Part shown: piece after piece, positions 1 to 11,139 of the stretch
Layout of the letters: every line of letters begins with the position of its first letter
Numbering within the stretch: position 1 is the first letter of the stretch
Assembly (NCBI RefSeq): GCF_021869535.1
Contig: NW_026262690.1
Location: 86,225,995-86,289,994 of the forward strand
Length of the DNA stretch: 64,000 bases
Source of the DNA: Mytilus californianus
Taxonomy: Eukaryota > Mollusca > Bivalvia > Mytilida > Mytilidae
Direction: 5' to 3'
Program-made: the position numbers and the translations under genes
Notes under the pieces: model-generated
Databases searched by the model: none
Seen by the model: the letters and a program-made list of their open reading frames with translations, nothing else
Told to the model about the DNA's origin: nothing

Positions 1-364
1 ACACAACATATCATGGTTAAGCCACTAACCAAATATTAAGTCATTCTGTTCAGCAGCATTACCGATAGAAGTCATGAAAAATTTGTGTTCATTCAACATA
101 CTGAAATATAAGCAAACAGGAAACAGGAATATGAGTGACAGGATACAAAAATGTTCACACACCACAGTTCATCACTATCAAGCAGCTCACCAAATATGAA
201 CTCATCCTGTTCAGTAGTTTTAGGGAAAACAGTAATGAAAGTATTTGTTGGACAAAGATAGATGGACAGACAGGCATTGCAATAAAGCCCACGTTCCTAT
301 CGCAATGCCAATGGTACAATGTTTAGTTTTTCACTCTCAACCTTTGTTACCTATCTTATACACA

Positions 365-435
365 TCATGCACATGTCATCCTGAACATGCATGAAATATT
401 TGCCACTGGACGTTAAGCAATCATCAATCAATCCA
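365..435 (+). repeat. SINE-like 3' tail (CAATCAATC family)
   Basis: This is the 3' end of a dispersed repeat seen many times in the window: a GCATGAAATATTTGCCACTGG block, then GACGTTAAGCAA and a CAATCAATC-type tail. Longer copies lie at 9985-10362, 13610-13905 and 36880-37105, and reverse copies near 14818 and 46865. The simple CAAT-rich tail suggests a SINE, but I see no clear pol III A and B boxes in this family, so the class is an inference. Confidence 0.5.
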
Positions 436-774
436 TTATACACATTTTAAAGTTGAGGTTATATTGACTTCTCAAATTCAGATTTTTCAAAATAACTCCT
501 CTATCTAAACAAAAAATGTAACACTTCTAATAGGATTACATCCAAAGTCAATAATTGGCTTAAGAGATAAAGAGCAAAACACTATTTTGCATCAATTATT
601 TGATTTATTTAAGAATACATTTGTAAAGTCTATCAATTGTCTTATTCAGAATCACTTGGAATGTCTTGTATCTTTTTTCTTGTTGTGCCATGCTTCTGAA
701 AAAAATTTATTAAATTTTTTTTTTATTAATCTTACATTTATATATAAATATTCCTTTATTAGATAACGGTTCAA

Positions 775-2355
775 GATGCCTGAAGGACACACGGTGCTGG
801 TGGTGATGGATGGCACAATGGGTTTAATATTTTTGAAAGGGGTCTACCACATATATTTACCCTTCGCTATAATACTGGGCCAAGTCGTGTCATGGGTGCT
901 GAAAAGGAGGTATTAGATTTCTGGCAACTTTATATGGACGATCCTTTTCTTGAATACATAATCAATAAAACTGATAACTATGCTAACTACAATCATTTGA
1001 CAATATTCAGCAAAGGCCAAATGACAACAAAATGCCTTGGAGCATACCTACATTACCAGAAATGAAAGCATTTCTTGGTCTTACATACCAAATGGGAATA
1101 AGTCGCAAACTATCTACAAAGTTGTATGGTCAATCGATCCAATAATGGTCACTCCTATATTTTCTTCTATAATAACCAGAGACAGGTATACCCAAATTTT
1201 ACGGTACCTTCATTTCTCCGACCATGTAAATGAACCTCGACAAGGTGAACAAAATTTTGATCCTTTGTATAAGATTAAACCTGTTGTTAACCAATTAAAT
1301 AACAAATTTGGATTGGAATATGTACCAAAAAGAAATGTCACAATTAACGAGTGCATGGTACCTTTTAAAGAGAGGTCATTGCTTAAACAATATGTTCCAA
1401 GTAAACCCCATAAATGGGGCGTGGTTTGGATGCTGGCTGAATCAGACAACAGCTATATACAATATATAGATGTTTATCCAGGCAGAACCGTTAATAAAGA
1501 GAGGGCAGCCTGGGTTCTTCAGTTGTGAAGAACTGAATAGAAGGAGCGAATATTGCTGGTCAGGGTTATCATGTTTATACTGATAATTTTTTTACATCCC
1601 CTAACCTTTATTTAGAGTTGTTGGAAAATTATGAAACGGCTGCATGTGGTACAGTTCGTACCAGTAGGGCTGGTCTGCCAAAAGATATTATGTGCAAAAA
1701 GCCTGTAGACATATCAGTTCGTGGAGACTTACAATTCAGACAAAAAGGTGCCTTATTAGCTGTGTCATGGAAGGACAAAAAAAATGTATCAGTCTTGTCA
1801 ACTATACATAATGAAAGTATTGGTCAAGTTACACGTGCAGTAAATGTTGATGGTCAGTTCGCAAGACAGGAGTTTAACTGCCCATCTGCTATTGTTGACT
1901 ACACTTCAAATATGGGTGGTGTTGACAAAGCTGACCAATACATCCAGTATTATTGCTATCATCAGAAAACCTTGAAATGGCCCAAAAAAGTATTTTTCAG
2001 TTTACTTGAGATGGTTAAAGTCAATGCCTACAGATTATGTACATCAAGTCCAAATCATCCATCCAACTCAACATTTCTTCAGTGTTCTAGTTTGCTGGTA
2101 AAAGGGCTGATAAATGGATATTGTGCTGGGGTACGCAGGGGAAGGCCGTTACTTGCCCCAGAGCAGAGATTAGTTCAAAGACATATGCCTACAACTTTGA
2201 ACAATAAAGGGAGGTATCACGTCTGCTATATGAGACAAAAAAATGGCAAGCAAGAAAATATTAGACAAACCAAATATGGATGCTCATTATGTGGCAAACA
2301 TCTCTGTATACCACAATGCTTCACTACTTACCATACAGAAAAGAATTATTGTTAG
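775..2355 (+). pseudogene. Decayed piggyBac-family transposase
   Basis: This is a broken piggyBac-type DDE transposase. The N-terminal part is readable at about 850-1115 in shifting frames. Open stretches follow at 1037-1528 (core with WSIDPIMVTP and RYLHFSDH) and 1618-2355. The frame moves near 1110 and again near 1520, and an in-frame TGA sits at 1534-1536. The first catalytic Asp, expected in the motif before ECMVPF, is Asn (codon 1346-1348). The second Asp is kept in YTDNFFTSP (codon 1582-1584), and the third lies in GGVDKADQ (about 1924-1935). The C-terminus keeps a Cys-rich zinc-binding tail (CSLCGKHLCIPQC). In life the family cuts and pastes DNA at TTAA sites. The lesions and the lost Asp make this copy inactive. 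I could not find its terminal repeats, so the element's outer limits are unknown. Confidence 0.9.
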
Positions 2356-2359
2356 ACTG

Positions 2360-4905
2360 ACTTTGCGTTCTTTGTTACCGTTTATTGTTCCAGTTTTATT
2401 CGTGGATTTGCGTTATAACTTTTAAACTTTTTTTAAATTGAACTTAACCGAATAATTGATGTTGAAAATGTGAGGAAAAGGAACAGAATTACATGTAATA
2501 AGGAATTATCCTTGGCACACAATTTATAGGTGAGTCACTGAGTGTTGGTTTTTTTTTGTTCTTGTTGTTTGTTTAAATTTTATTGTTGCAAGTTAAAATT
2601 ATTTAAAGACTTTAGTTATCAAATTTTCTAAGTAAATTGTAAGATATACTGATTAATGGAAAGAATTTGCTTCAATTTTATCTATTTTCTAAAGTTTTGT
2701 TACTTAATATGGGGAAAATGGAACTGCACGGAATTATCAGGAAAGGATAATACATGTTATGTGTTTACACAATAAATGAATGTAGAAATCATTTTGTAAT
2801 TTAAAGATTTTTCATATAAGTTTTGATAACTAAAGTTTCTTCATAAAACTCCAATGAAAATGGTAAATGACATAAATTCGAAATACTCAGTGATTTTAAA
2901 ACTTGAAAAATACACAAACAGTAAATCCATGAACAAAGCTGTAACATATTGGTAAGAGCGAAAGTTGGGTAAAAACCTAACCTTTGACTGAAAAAAAACC
3001 AAAACAAACTACAAATGTATCGTACTTGTATCTATATAATGGTTGATCCTGGTGATTAATCTATTATAAATGATAATCCTGACCAGCTATACTGGTCTGT
3101 TATTCTAGAAAAGGTAACATGAACTGATTGAACCAAGGCATTATATGGGCTTTGCTGAAAGTAAAACTGAGTTTACAAAGGTTTTTTTTTTTTTGCAGAT
3201 TTTTTTGATAAATATTGCCATCTAATGATCTATACCTAAACATAAATTTCATATCTAATTTGTTTAATAATCACTCTTATCAGCGTTTAGAATTAACAAC
3301 GTATCTCTGGTTCGGTAATTTAAAAATGAGTAGTCGTTCGTCGATTGACAGAGTTGTCTTTTCATCAATACAAATGGCGGTCGGAAATGGAAAGTCATAC
3401 GGTCAATTTTTGATAGAAAAAAAGCTTCGGACTTGCCATAAACGATGTTTATTTGACAAAAAACGATCGTTAAGATAAACAAGAAGACTCGGTCATCACG
3501 ATTTGCCGATAATTATCCGTTTTAAATACATTTTTTACGTATTCAAGTAACATCTGAATATCGACATTTTGGCAACATCGAACGAACAAGGTAACAAAAT
3601 CGAACTTTCAAGCATTGTTTTGACATTATTCTTCTTTCTTATTCTAAACATTTAGGTAAATCTGTGAAAGAGCAATCGTTTGTACTTCTATATCAGTTGT
3701 TTTGTCGATCTGTGCTTGCGTTCTCGAGTTACAACATGATTTTCAAGTTGCAACTTTTCTCTGAGCACCGGTCACGAAATTAATTCAGGCTGGGGAATCG
3801 GCGCGTGCAAATTTTCCTCGGCCACAGAAACCCGCGGAAAATATTAAATCAGTAGTGAAAGTGTTAAGGGAAATCTTAATTTACTGTATTGCAAATAAAT
3901 CCTTGCATGTGTACGCTGATTTTACTATAAAATAAAATTCTCCTTTATACAGCCAAAAAAAAAAGATTTTTTTTAAATCAGTGACAGTGTTGTTTTTATT
4001 AAATTTTAATTAATTCTAAAAACGTTCTGCTAAGGCGGCCACAAATTATGGGCAGTGCCATGATTAAAAATCACTTCAGTTTCAAACTTAATCAAAAATA
4101 CTGTTCTATAGGAAAACTGCAATATGATATTTGACTGAAACAACTCACGCTGAACAGGCATATTGCTCAAACGACATGGCCAAAACGTCACAAAAGCAAC
4201 TTCACACTGAATTGTATGCCATTTACATGCAGGATGGACACATTGGTCCCTATTCTCATGCACTAGGTTTTGTGTCTACTTGTAATAGACTATTTTCATA
4301 TATAACTGACTTTTGACTCATGAGTGTATAATTTTTAGACAGGTTACTTACTCTGCTGAAGGACATTCTTGTACTCGGTTAAGTTAATGTAAGAGCAACT
4401 ATTTGAAGTCAAATTAAGCTTACAATCGGTGCAATTTGGGAGAAAAATAACTGGTTTATTCATTTCGTCATAGACATGATAGAAAACACAAAACAGTTAT
4501 ATATCTGGTGCTTAGTGTTAATGTTACTTGTTTTTGTGTCTAGGAACAGTCTATTGAGTCATGCCTTTTGCAATAGTTGTTGTTGGTTTATGTCTGTCAT
4601 ATTACAAAATGTAGTTTTTCATAATGTGTATTGTTATAAGTTTAGGCCGCTAGTTTTTTTTTTTTTGTTTCAATTGTGTTGGAGAACACATTTTGTTTGT
4701 CAAGGCCTTTAAAAGTGGACTATACGGTATGTATTTTCTCATTGTTGAAGGCTGCACAGTGACCTATAATTTCTTATATCCAAATCATTTGAATTCTGGT
4801 GGATAGCTGTCTCATTGACATTGGCAAATCAAACACAATCCACATCTCCTTATTTTTATATCAATGGACAAATGCATTACTGCATGGTGTACGTAGATGC
4901 TAGAA
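2360..4905. other. No recognisable gene
   Basis: This AT-rich stretch has only short, overlapping open frames on both strands (for example near 3215-3480) with no recognisable domain. A fragment at about 4790-4860 (GTGGATAGCTGTCTCATTG and following) belongs to the dispersed family seen in full at 60775-61105. Nothing else is supported. Confidence 0.5.
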
Positions 4906-4910
4906 CAGTG

Positions 4911-5043
4911 GCGGATTTAGGGGTCTCCCCCTAATGGAGCTACATATAAGATAAATGCATAGACTAGTATTTACAAGTATCACTCCAAAAGTTGGCCTGT
5001 CAGTCAGGGGCCCCTCTTTTTCAAAATCCTGGATCCGCACTTA
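4911..5043. mobile_element. Short palindromic MITE-like repeat, copy 1
   Basis: The ends are inverted: GTGGCGGATTTAGGGG on the left and CCTGGATCCGCAC on the right, which read alike on opposite strands. The centre holds TCAGGGGCCCCTCTTTTTC. A second copy with the same end motifs lies at 45642-45791. About 130 bp, no coding capacity. I recall this motif as common in bivalve genomes; the superfamily is not determined. Confidence 0.6.
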
Positions 5044-5233
5044 GAGAAACAGATGTATTGGTTCCGATTATGATTGAAACACAAAAGGAATGCACAAGTT
5101 TCATCTTAGGAGTTTAATCATTCTTATATAATTATATACCTTTATGGAGTTATTTTCTTTCAGAACGATAGGTCATTCCTTTTGAAGAATAAACCCGGAC
5201 GATTCCAAGTTTCAATGAAATGTGCTCCAAGGC

Positions 5234-5268
5234 ATAAAATAATGACCTGTGTCAGGTCATTATTTTAT
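5234..5268. repeat. Perfect 16-bp stem hairpin
   Basis: Positions 5234-5249 and 5253-5268 are perfect inverted complements around a 3-base TGT loop. The stem reads ATAAAATAATGACCTG on the left arm. It lies just downstream of the 3' end of the minus-strand recombinase remnant (5312-8820). Its role is unknown: it may be a transposon end or an RNA hairpin. Confidence 0.85.
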
Positions 5269-5311
5269 CCTGATGAAAAAACTACTGCAACTGTTAGTTA
5301 ACAGATTTTAT

Positions 5312-8300
5312 TCATTTTATTTTACATGAATTAATCATAACGAAAAATTGAAAGAAAAGTTGCAAGTCACAATTTTTTTTGTCACTCTCGTCTGTCGAAC
5401 ATTCAACCGAAGCACTACCAACTGGTGCACAGGCAGCTGCTGATGGTTTTGCCTTTTTACTTCCATCTGACGGTCTTAATCCATACAAGATGTTCGATGC
5501 CTCTATTTGTTGATCGGCAGAAGTCCTTTTGTAAACTCTTACTGCTTTACTACGATGACCTGCAATACATAGCTTTATTATTTTTGTGTTTACGTTAGCA
5601 CCTTTTTTTTTATTTAACAAATGGAATTAAACTCAAAATTTGACTAGTAACTCAAGCAAGACGGACAAACAGACGAGCGGACGGATAATGGTAAATCTGA
5701 TTACCCAAAACATTCGTGATCGGGACAAATAAAATTATTTATCTTAATACGTTTCCTGAAGTCTCTGTACAAAGATAATTATACATTTTTTTTTACCATC
5801 ATCATTAAAAGATATTGGGTAATATCATGCAGACAAAGAAAACTCTCTTTTTTTTTCATGCCATTTTTGTGTGTGCTAAATACGAATATTAAAATTAAAA
5901 TATTAGAAATTATAACGTTTCATTTTACTATTATATTACCTGTAGTTTCGGCCACACGTTGTTCTTCTATGCCAGCATTATAAAGACGTGTAGCTGCTGA
6001 TGCTCGGAGGCTATGGTTTGTACGTTTTCCAGTTAGTCCAATACTTGTGCACAACCGTTTCACAGTGCCTTGTAAAGTGTTGTGTCCAATAGGAGTTTTG
6101 CTATACCATTGTCCATCTTTGACATGTTTTAAAGTTTAAGGTAAAAACAATCCTTTCCTCCATTTGTTGGACTGAAATACCAGAAAACGTAATTTAAAAT
6201 TTTACTTCAAACACAAATAATGTAATAATGTAAAGATGATTTAAATTATAGGTAAATTAAAAGGACTCGTATTGGAAAAATGTAATGCGACCTTTGGATA
6301 TCTGTTTTTGTTTTTGTTTTTTTGTTTTGATACATGTACCTTAGACGATTTTCTGCTGCCTTCGTTTTTTTTTTTTTAAGTTCTATATATTTTTTACGCA
6401 ATTCAATTTTCATATTTTTTCATGTTCTATACCTTTATAAGAGAATCCGCACAGAGAGGGATAATATACTATTAGATTCATATTTTAAATTTGGGGTAGG
6501 AGGGATACCACTATTGTCATTTTCACGTATTCAGAATACCATTTGTCAGTGTTTATGCCCTCGCCGTAGCGGAGGGGGCATTAAGTTTTACCCTTGTCCG
6601 TCTGTACGTACGTCCCAAAATTGGTTTCCGTTCTCTAACTTGAGTTTGCCTCAACCAAATGTTATGAAACTTATACACAATGCTAATTAACACAAAACAC
6701 AAATCAAGTTCGAATTTTGGTGGCGTCACTTTAACCGTTCTATGCCCCTTTATAAATGGAAAAATTGCAAATTTTTTTGTTTCTGTCTCTAACTTAAGTT
6801 TGCCCCAATTAAATGTTATGAAACTTATACACAATGCTTATTACCACCAAATACAGATCAAGTTTGAATTTTGGTAGGGTCACTCTAACCGTTCTAGAGT
6901 TATGTCCCTTTATAAATGGAAAAATTACAAAATGTTTAGTTTGCGTTCTCTAACTTAAGTTTGCCTCAACCAAATGCTATGAAACTTATACACAATGCTT
7001 ATTACCACAAAACACAGATCAAGATTGAATTTTGGTAGCGTCACTTTAACTGTTCTAGAGTTATGCCCCTTTATAAATGGAAAAATTGCAAAATTTTTCG
7101 TTTCCGTTCTCTAACTTAAGTTTGCCTCAACTAAATGTTATGAAACTTATACACAATGCTTATTACCACCAAATACAGATCAAGTTTGAATTTTGGTAGC
7201 ATCACTATGACCGTTTTAGAGTTATGCCCCTTTTTTAAATGGAAAAATTACAAAATTTTTAGTTTCCGTTCTCTAACTTATGTTTGCCTCAACCAAATGT
7301 TATAAAACTTATACACAATGCTTATTACCACAAAACACAGATCAAGTATGAATTTTGGTGTCGTCACTTTAACTGTTCTAGAGTTATTTCCTTTTATAAA
7401 TGGAAAAATTGCAAAATTTTTCGTTTCCGTTCTCTAACTTAAGTTTGCCTCAACCAATTGTTCTGAAACTTATACACAATGCTTATTGCCACCAAATACA
7501 GATCAAGATTGAATTTTGGTAGCGTCACTCTAACCGTTCTAAGAGTTATGCCCTTCATAAATGGAAAAATTACATAATTTTTAGTTTCCGTTCTCTAACT
7601 TAGGTTTGCCTCAACCAAATTTTATGAAACATATACACAAAGCTTATTACCACAAAAAAAAAAATCAAGTTTGAATTTTGATGGGGTCACTTTTACCATT
7701 CTCTAGTTATGCCCCTTTATAAATGGAAAAAAATGCAAAATTTTTAGTTTCCGTTCTCTAACTTAAGTTGCCTCAACCAAATGTTATGAAACTTATACGC
7801 AATGCTTTTTACCACAAAACACAGATCAAGTTTGAATTTTGGTAGCGTCACTTTAATCATTATCGAGTTATGCCCTTTATAAATCGAAAAATTGCAAAAT
7901 TTTTAGTTTCCGTTCTGTTACTTAAGTTTGCCCCAACCAAACATTATGAAACCTATACACAATACTTACCTTAAAACTCAGATCAAGTACAAATTTGGGT
8001 AGCGTCACTTTTATCGTTCTTGAGTTATGTCCCTTTATAATGTTGTATGCAAGCGGGGGCATCCTCCATTTATTTTTTGTAAGTGTTGAAAAATATTTTG
8101 CGTTAACGCGGTACTTTTCAAATACTGTAACAATACATTTATTCCTGTTTTCTGGGTTCTCAAATGCTCGGACACATTTTGGAGCAACTTTTCTGTGCTT
8201 AATCTTAGCATTAGCTTTTCAAACGTCCTCTATGTACAACAGGTATCTTAATTTAGCATCCTTATCTTGAAACGGGCCAGTTATTTGCGGATTAAGATTA

Positions 8301-8820
8301 AGTTTGAGCCGTCGGTGTTCATTGCCTCCTATTAATGCAAATTGCAAACCACACAAATAAAGCAACGTGTCTAGAAGTTGTTGGGGATTATCCATGCCAA
8401 GGATACCCTTATCATATAATGCCGTTTCTTCGTCTACCGATATCACATCGGCCTGCTTGCGCGTATTCGCACCGAGACCTTCAGTGACTTCAGTGGCCCT
8501 TTCTTTCATGATAGCATCCAACACTTGTCTAGACCGAAGAGATTCGGTGTCTGTGAAGAACTTTACACTAGATGATTTTTTATGACGAATATATCCCTGT
8601 ATTGAGGAAAACAGGTCATAAATACTGTTGGACGGATATTTACCTCCATCTTTTTTTTTTTTTGCCTCGGCAATGAAATATTCTAACGAAGTTGTCAGTT
8701 CTGTTTTGTCCATGCGTACCAAATCTTTTTGTAAACAATTTGGAGGAATGCCTAAATTATCCGATATCGGACGTAAACGGCGCTCGGCTTGCCAACTATT
8801 GACAACATTATAACCCCATG
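5312..8820 (-). pseudogene. DUF3504/Crypton-type tyrosine recombinase, broken gene
   Basis: On the minus strand this encodes a tyrosine recombinase-like protein of the DUF3504 (Crypton-derived) group. The N-terminal part is read from about 8818 and is open at 8722-8219 (LGMDNPQQLLDTLLYLCGLQ region). It continues past an in-frame TGA (8221-8219) through KHRKVAPKCVRAFENPENR to about 8080. A later exon, 6171-5940, starts after a TTTCAG acceptor, carries an in-frame TAA (6138-6136) and encodes the TNHSLRASAATRLY block (HxxR). It joins by a clean GT-AG intron (5939-5560, 380 bp, phase 1) to an exon from 5559 that completes GHRS and supplies the Tyr of VRVYKR. That exon ends at 5312 after an Ala/Ser/Lys-rich tail. 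A tandem-repeat element (6555-8062) sits between the two coding parts. Two stops plus a probable frameshift near 8823 argue against function. Whether it was a host gene or a Crypton element cannot be decided here. Confidence 0.8.
6555..8062. mobile_element. TIR-like element with nine ~161-bp tandem repeats
   Basis: The ends are ATGCCCTCGC on the left and GCGGGGGCAT on the right, matching at 9 of 10 bases as an inverted repeat. Inside are nine tandem units; the marker ACAATGCT recurs at about 6677, 6831, 6992, 7153, 7315, 7476, 7637, 7799 and 7959, so the period is 154-162 bp and mostly 161. Each unit carries CGTTCTCTAACTTAAGTTTG, TATGAAACTTATACACAATG and a CTAGAGTTATGCCCCTTTAT block. There is no coding capacity. 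It lies inside the recombinase pseudogene. It resembles bivalve elements built on satellite-like cores, but I cannot name the superfamily. Confidence 0.75.
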
Positions 8821-9597
8821 TATTTTGATTGAATTTTGCAGCACCGATTCTTTAATCTTGTTTTGCAGTGATTTTGCTGTCTCTGGTTGACCATGTCTAA
8901 ATTGATTACAGGTAATTTCCAAATCATTATCAATTTATTTTAAATCAAAAGAACTTAGAATGTCACTTCCTTTTTCTTCTCTTACTTCAGAATACGAACT
9001 TTGCATTAAAAAATCGGGTCCCACTCTAACAAATCTGTATCACTGGTGTTAAACTGGTCATGGTAACTGCAATTACCACGATCCCAGTGTGGCGGAGGTA
9101 GAAATAAGTAAAATCGTTTTCTGCTAATTTCTCTGTGTGAACGTGTTTTACAAGAATTACTCAGCCGCCAGGTTGATTTGTACGGTTTTGTTGTATGTGT
9201 GTGTTTTAAATATCATATATGGTCTCATTACCGCAATAATAGCCATCGAAAATTTAAGGAAGATAATCGTAACTCCAAAAAAGATAATGGTAACTTGTGG
9301 ACAAATCACTTGAAAGATAATCGTAACTGCAGAATATTTCAATGAAATAGTTGCTGATTATGATAAAAAAAAAAAAGATTGTGTAATAATAACAACGGAC
9401 GTGATAGTGCTACATCATTTTTTTGTGTTCACCACCATACCTCAATAGACGACTAAAATATAGTATGAAAGTATTATGCACACAACTTTTCCAATCCTTC
9501 CAACACAAATGTGATCATGTTATAAGCTTGAATTTAGATTGTTGACAAATTTATGCATAGAAATGAATCCAAAACTTATAGTTGTTTAACTTTCAAA

Positions 9598-9815
9598 ATA
9601 AAAATAGGAATATGTAGTATGTTTTCCCATGAGACAACTATCCACCAGAGACCAAAAGACGTAGATGTAGCAACTACAGGTCATTGCACGGCCTTCAACA
9701 ATGTGTAAAACTCATAGAGAGAGCAAACGACAACCGCTAACTTACAGTCTCCTATTTTGGGACAAGCGCATACACAATGTAGCAAGGTTAAACATGCTTG
9801 TTAGCGCTCTCCTCC
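9598..9815. repeat. Dispersed repeat (GAGACAACTATCCACC family)
   Basis: This is a copy of a family present in full, in the opposite orientation, at 60775-61105. It has CCATGAGACAACTATCCACC, GCACGGCCTTCAACAATG, GCAAACGACAACCGCTAACT and CTCCTATTTTGGGACAAGCG. Other fragments lie at about 34265-34545, 41985-42050, 48290-48330 and 63160-63275. It is non-coding; whether it is a SINE or a MITE is unresolved. Confidence 0.6.
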
Positions 9816-9923
9816 TTCTTTTTAAGAAGAAGCATCCCTTTCATTCCCAGATTTCTTATTCTTTCTGTAGATATATAGCTATAGGCTCTCTTCAATGTTT
9901 TGATTAACCTTCTTATATCTGCT

Positions 9924-9943
9924 CCCCCCCCCCCCCCCCCCCC
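9924..9943 (+). repeat. Poly-C tract
   Basis: This is a run of 20 C followed by a short A run. A similar C run occurs at 17584-17605. Such runs are prone to sequencing-length error. Confidence 0.9.
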
Positions 9944-9984
9944 AAAAAAACCAACATCACAAGGGTGAATAGAAATATAGACAC

Positions 9985-10362
9985 CTTTGGTCTTCTTCCG
10001 ACCGGCAATAAAAACATTGCCAAAGTGGGGCGTCCGTTTCGGCTTGCGGGATGTATAAATACGCAGCCACGTCCGGTTAGAATGGGGACGTTAAATCCGA
10101 TGCCTCATGTTGAGTATGCCATACTCTCGTCATGTTAAGAACCCTTACAATAACTCTTTGAGGATCCAAATGTGATCTTTTGCAAGGAAAAATAGTCTCT
10201 TTCCAACTTCTCCTCATTTTCCAGTGGCAGTCCAAATTTCCCGACCTTCATCCCGGACGGCCCCTTTTACAGGACATATTTATTGATTATTTGTTCTCGT
10301 CCTGAACGAGCATGACATATTTGCCACCGGACTTTAAACAACCAACAATCAATCAATCAATC
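9985..10362 (+). repeat. SINE-like dispersed repeat, long copy
   Basis: This is the most complete copy of the CAATCAATC-tailed family. It starts around GCGGGATGTATAAATACGC and AGCCACGTCC, then GGGGACGTTAAATCCGATGC, ACCTTCATCCCGGACGG, a block ending TTTGCCACCGGAC, and a tail of CAATC repeats ending at 10362. It sits inside the fold-back element, so it inserted later. Partial copies at 12570-12660 (-), 13610-13905, 14818-14946 (-), 15262-15335, 33660-33705 and 36880-37105 support one family. Confidence 0.65.
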
Positions 10363-11033
10363 TTATATCCGGTGTCATAAAGTGAATTAGTTTAAGATAA
10401 CCATGTAATCACAAATTCTGGTAACACTACCTTTTAAGCAATATTTAGATGCAGTCGCCGTCCCCACCAACAGATAAAGTTACGATCATCACTGTTAAAT
10501 TACTATTATCATGTCCAAATTACGACTATCTGATAGTCCAGTTACTATTATCATAACAAACAAATTTCTTGGAGTTACGATTATCTTCCTTGAATTTTCG
10601 ATGGCTTTTATTTTTGTAACGAGGCCATATATGATATTAAGAACACACACACACACACACCAAAACCGAACAGATCAACCTGGCGGCTGAGTAATTCTTT
10701 AAAACAACACGTTTACACGAAGAAATTAGCAGAAAACGATTTTACTTATTTCTACCTCCTCCGCCATATTGGGGCCGGGTAACACCAGTTATATCCAAAG
10801 TCGTAATGCAGTTTTATTTTAATATAACTGGACAGTGATTTCACACTTTTATATCTTAATTAGTGAGTTTTATTTTAGTGAAAATATTTTCACCTTATTT
10901 GTATATACATTATAATTGAAATGTTGGGCGTGGTTATAACCAAACTCATTTGAGCAGAATCTCCCACTTCAATGATCGGTAAAATAGGATAGAAATTTCG
11001 GCAAAATCGTAAAAAACAGAATATGTTTCGACG

Positions 11034-11137
11034 GTATATAAGTCAGATAATGCATAGTCTAAGGTTTTTCTTGTCTTAGAACACACCTCGGGGTGTCAGA
11101 ATTGCCCAAAGAAAGACCACCCATAACTTACCAAGTG
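11034..11137 (+). promoter_or_regulatory. Candidate TATA promoter with non-coding first exon
   Basis: TATATAAG at 11034-11041 is followed about 90 bases on by a good 5' splice site (CCAA then GTGAGTAAC at about 11135). The interval between could be a short untranslated first exon. Further right are an RFX-like half-palindrome (GTTACATGGCAAC, about 11345) and a CRE-like TGACGTAA (11401). No coding exon could be tied to it, so this is weak. Confidence 0.2.
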
Positions 11138-11139
11138 AG

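Larger units (their letters stand above)
9085..10775. mobile_element. Fold-back element with ~250-300 bp inverted arms
   Basis: The left arm (about 9085-9331) and right arm (about 10475-10775) are reverse complements with modest divergence. Both read, from outside in, TGGCGGAGG, GTAGAAATAAGTAAAATCG, CTCAGCCGCCAGGTTGAT, a TGTGTG run, ATCATATATGG, then several GATAATCGTAACT motifs. The inner part of each arm repeats that motif: about three times on the left, more in degraded form on the right. The 1.1-kb middle holds two other repeats (9598-9815 and 9985-10362) and a C tract, so the element has taken later insertions. No coding sequence was found. Confidence 0.75.

Noticed and set aside
3215..3482. 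Overlapping open frames on both strands
   Set aside because: Neither has a recognisable domain, and the overlap on opposite strands suggests shadowing.
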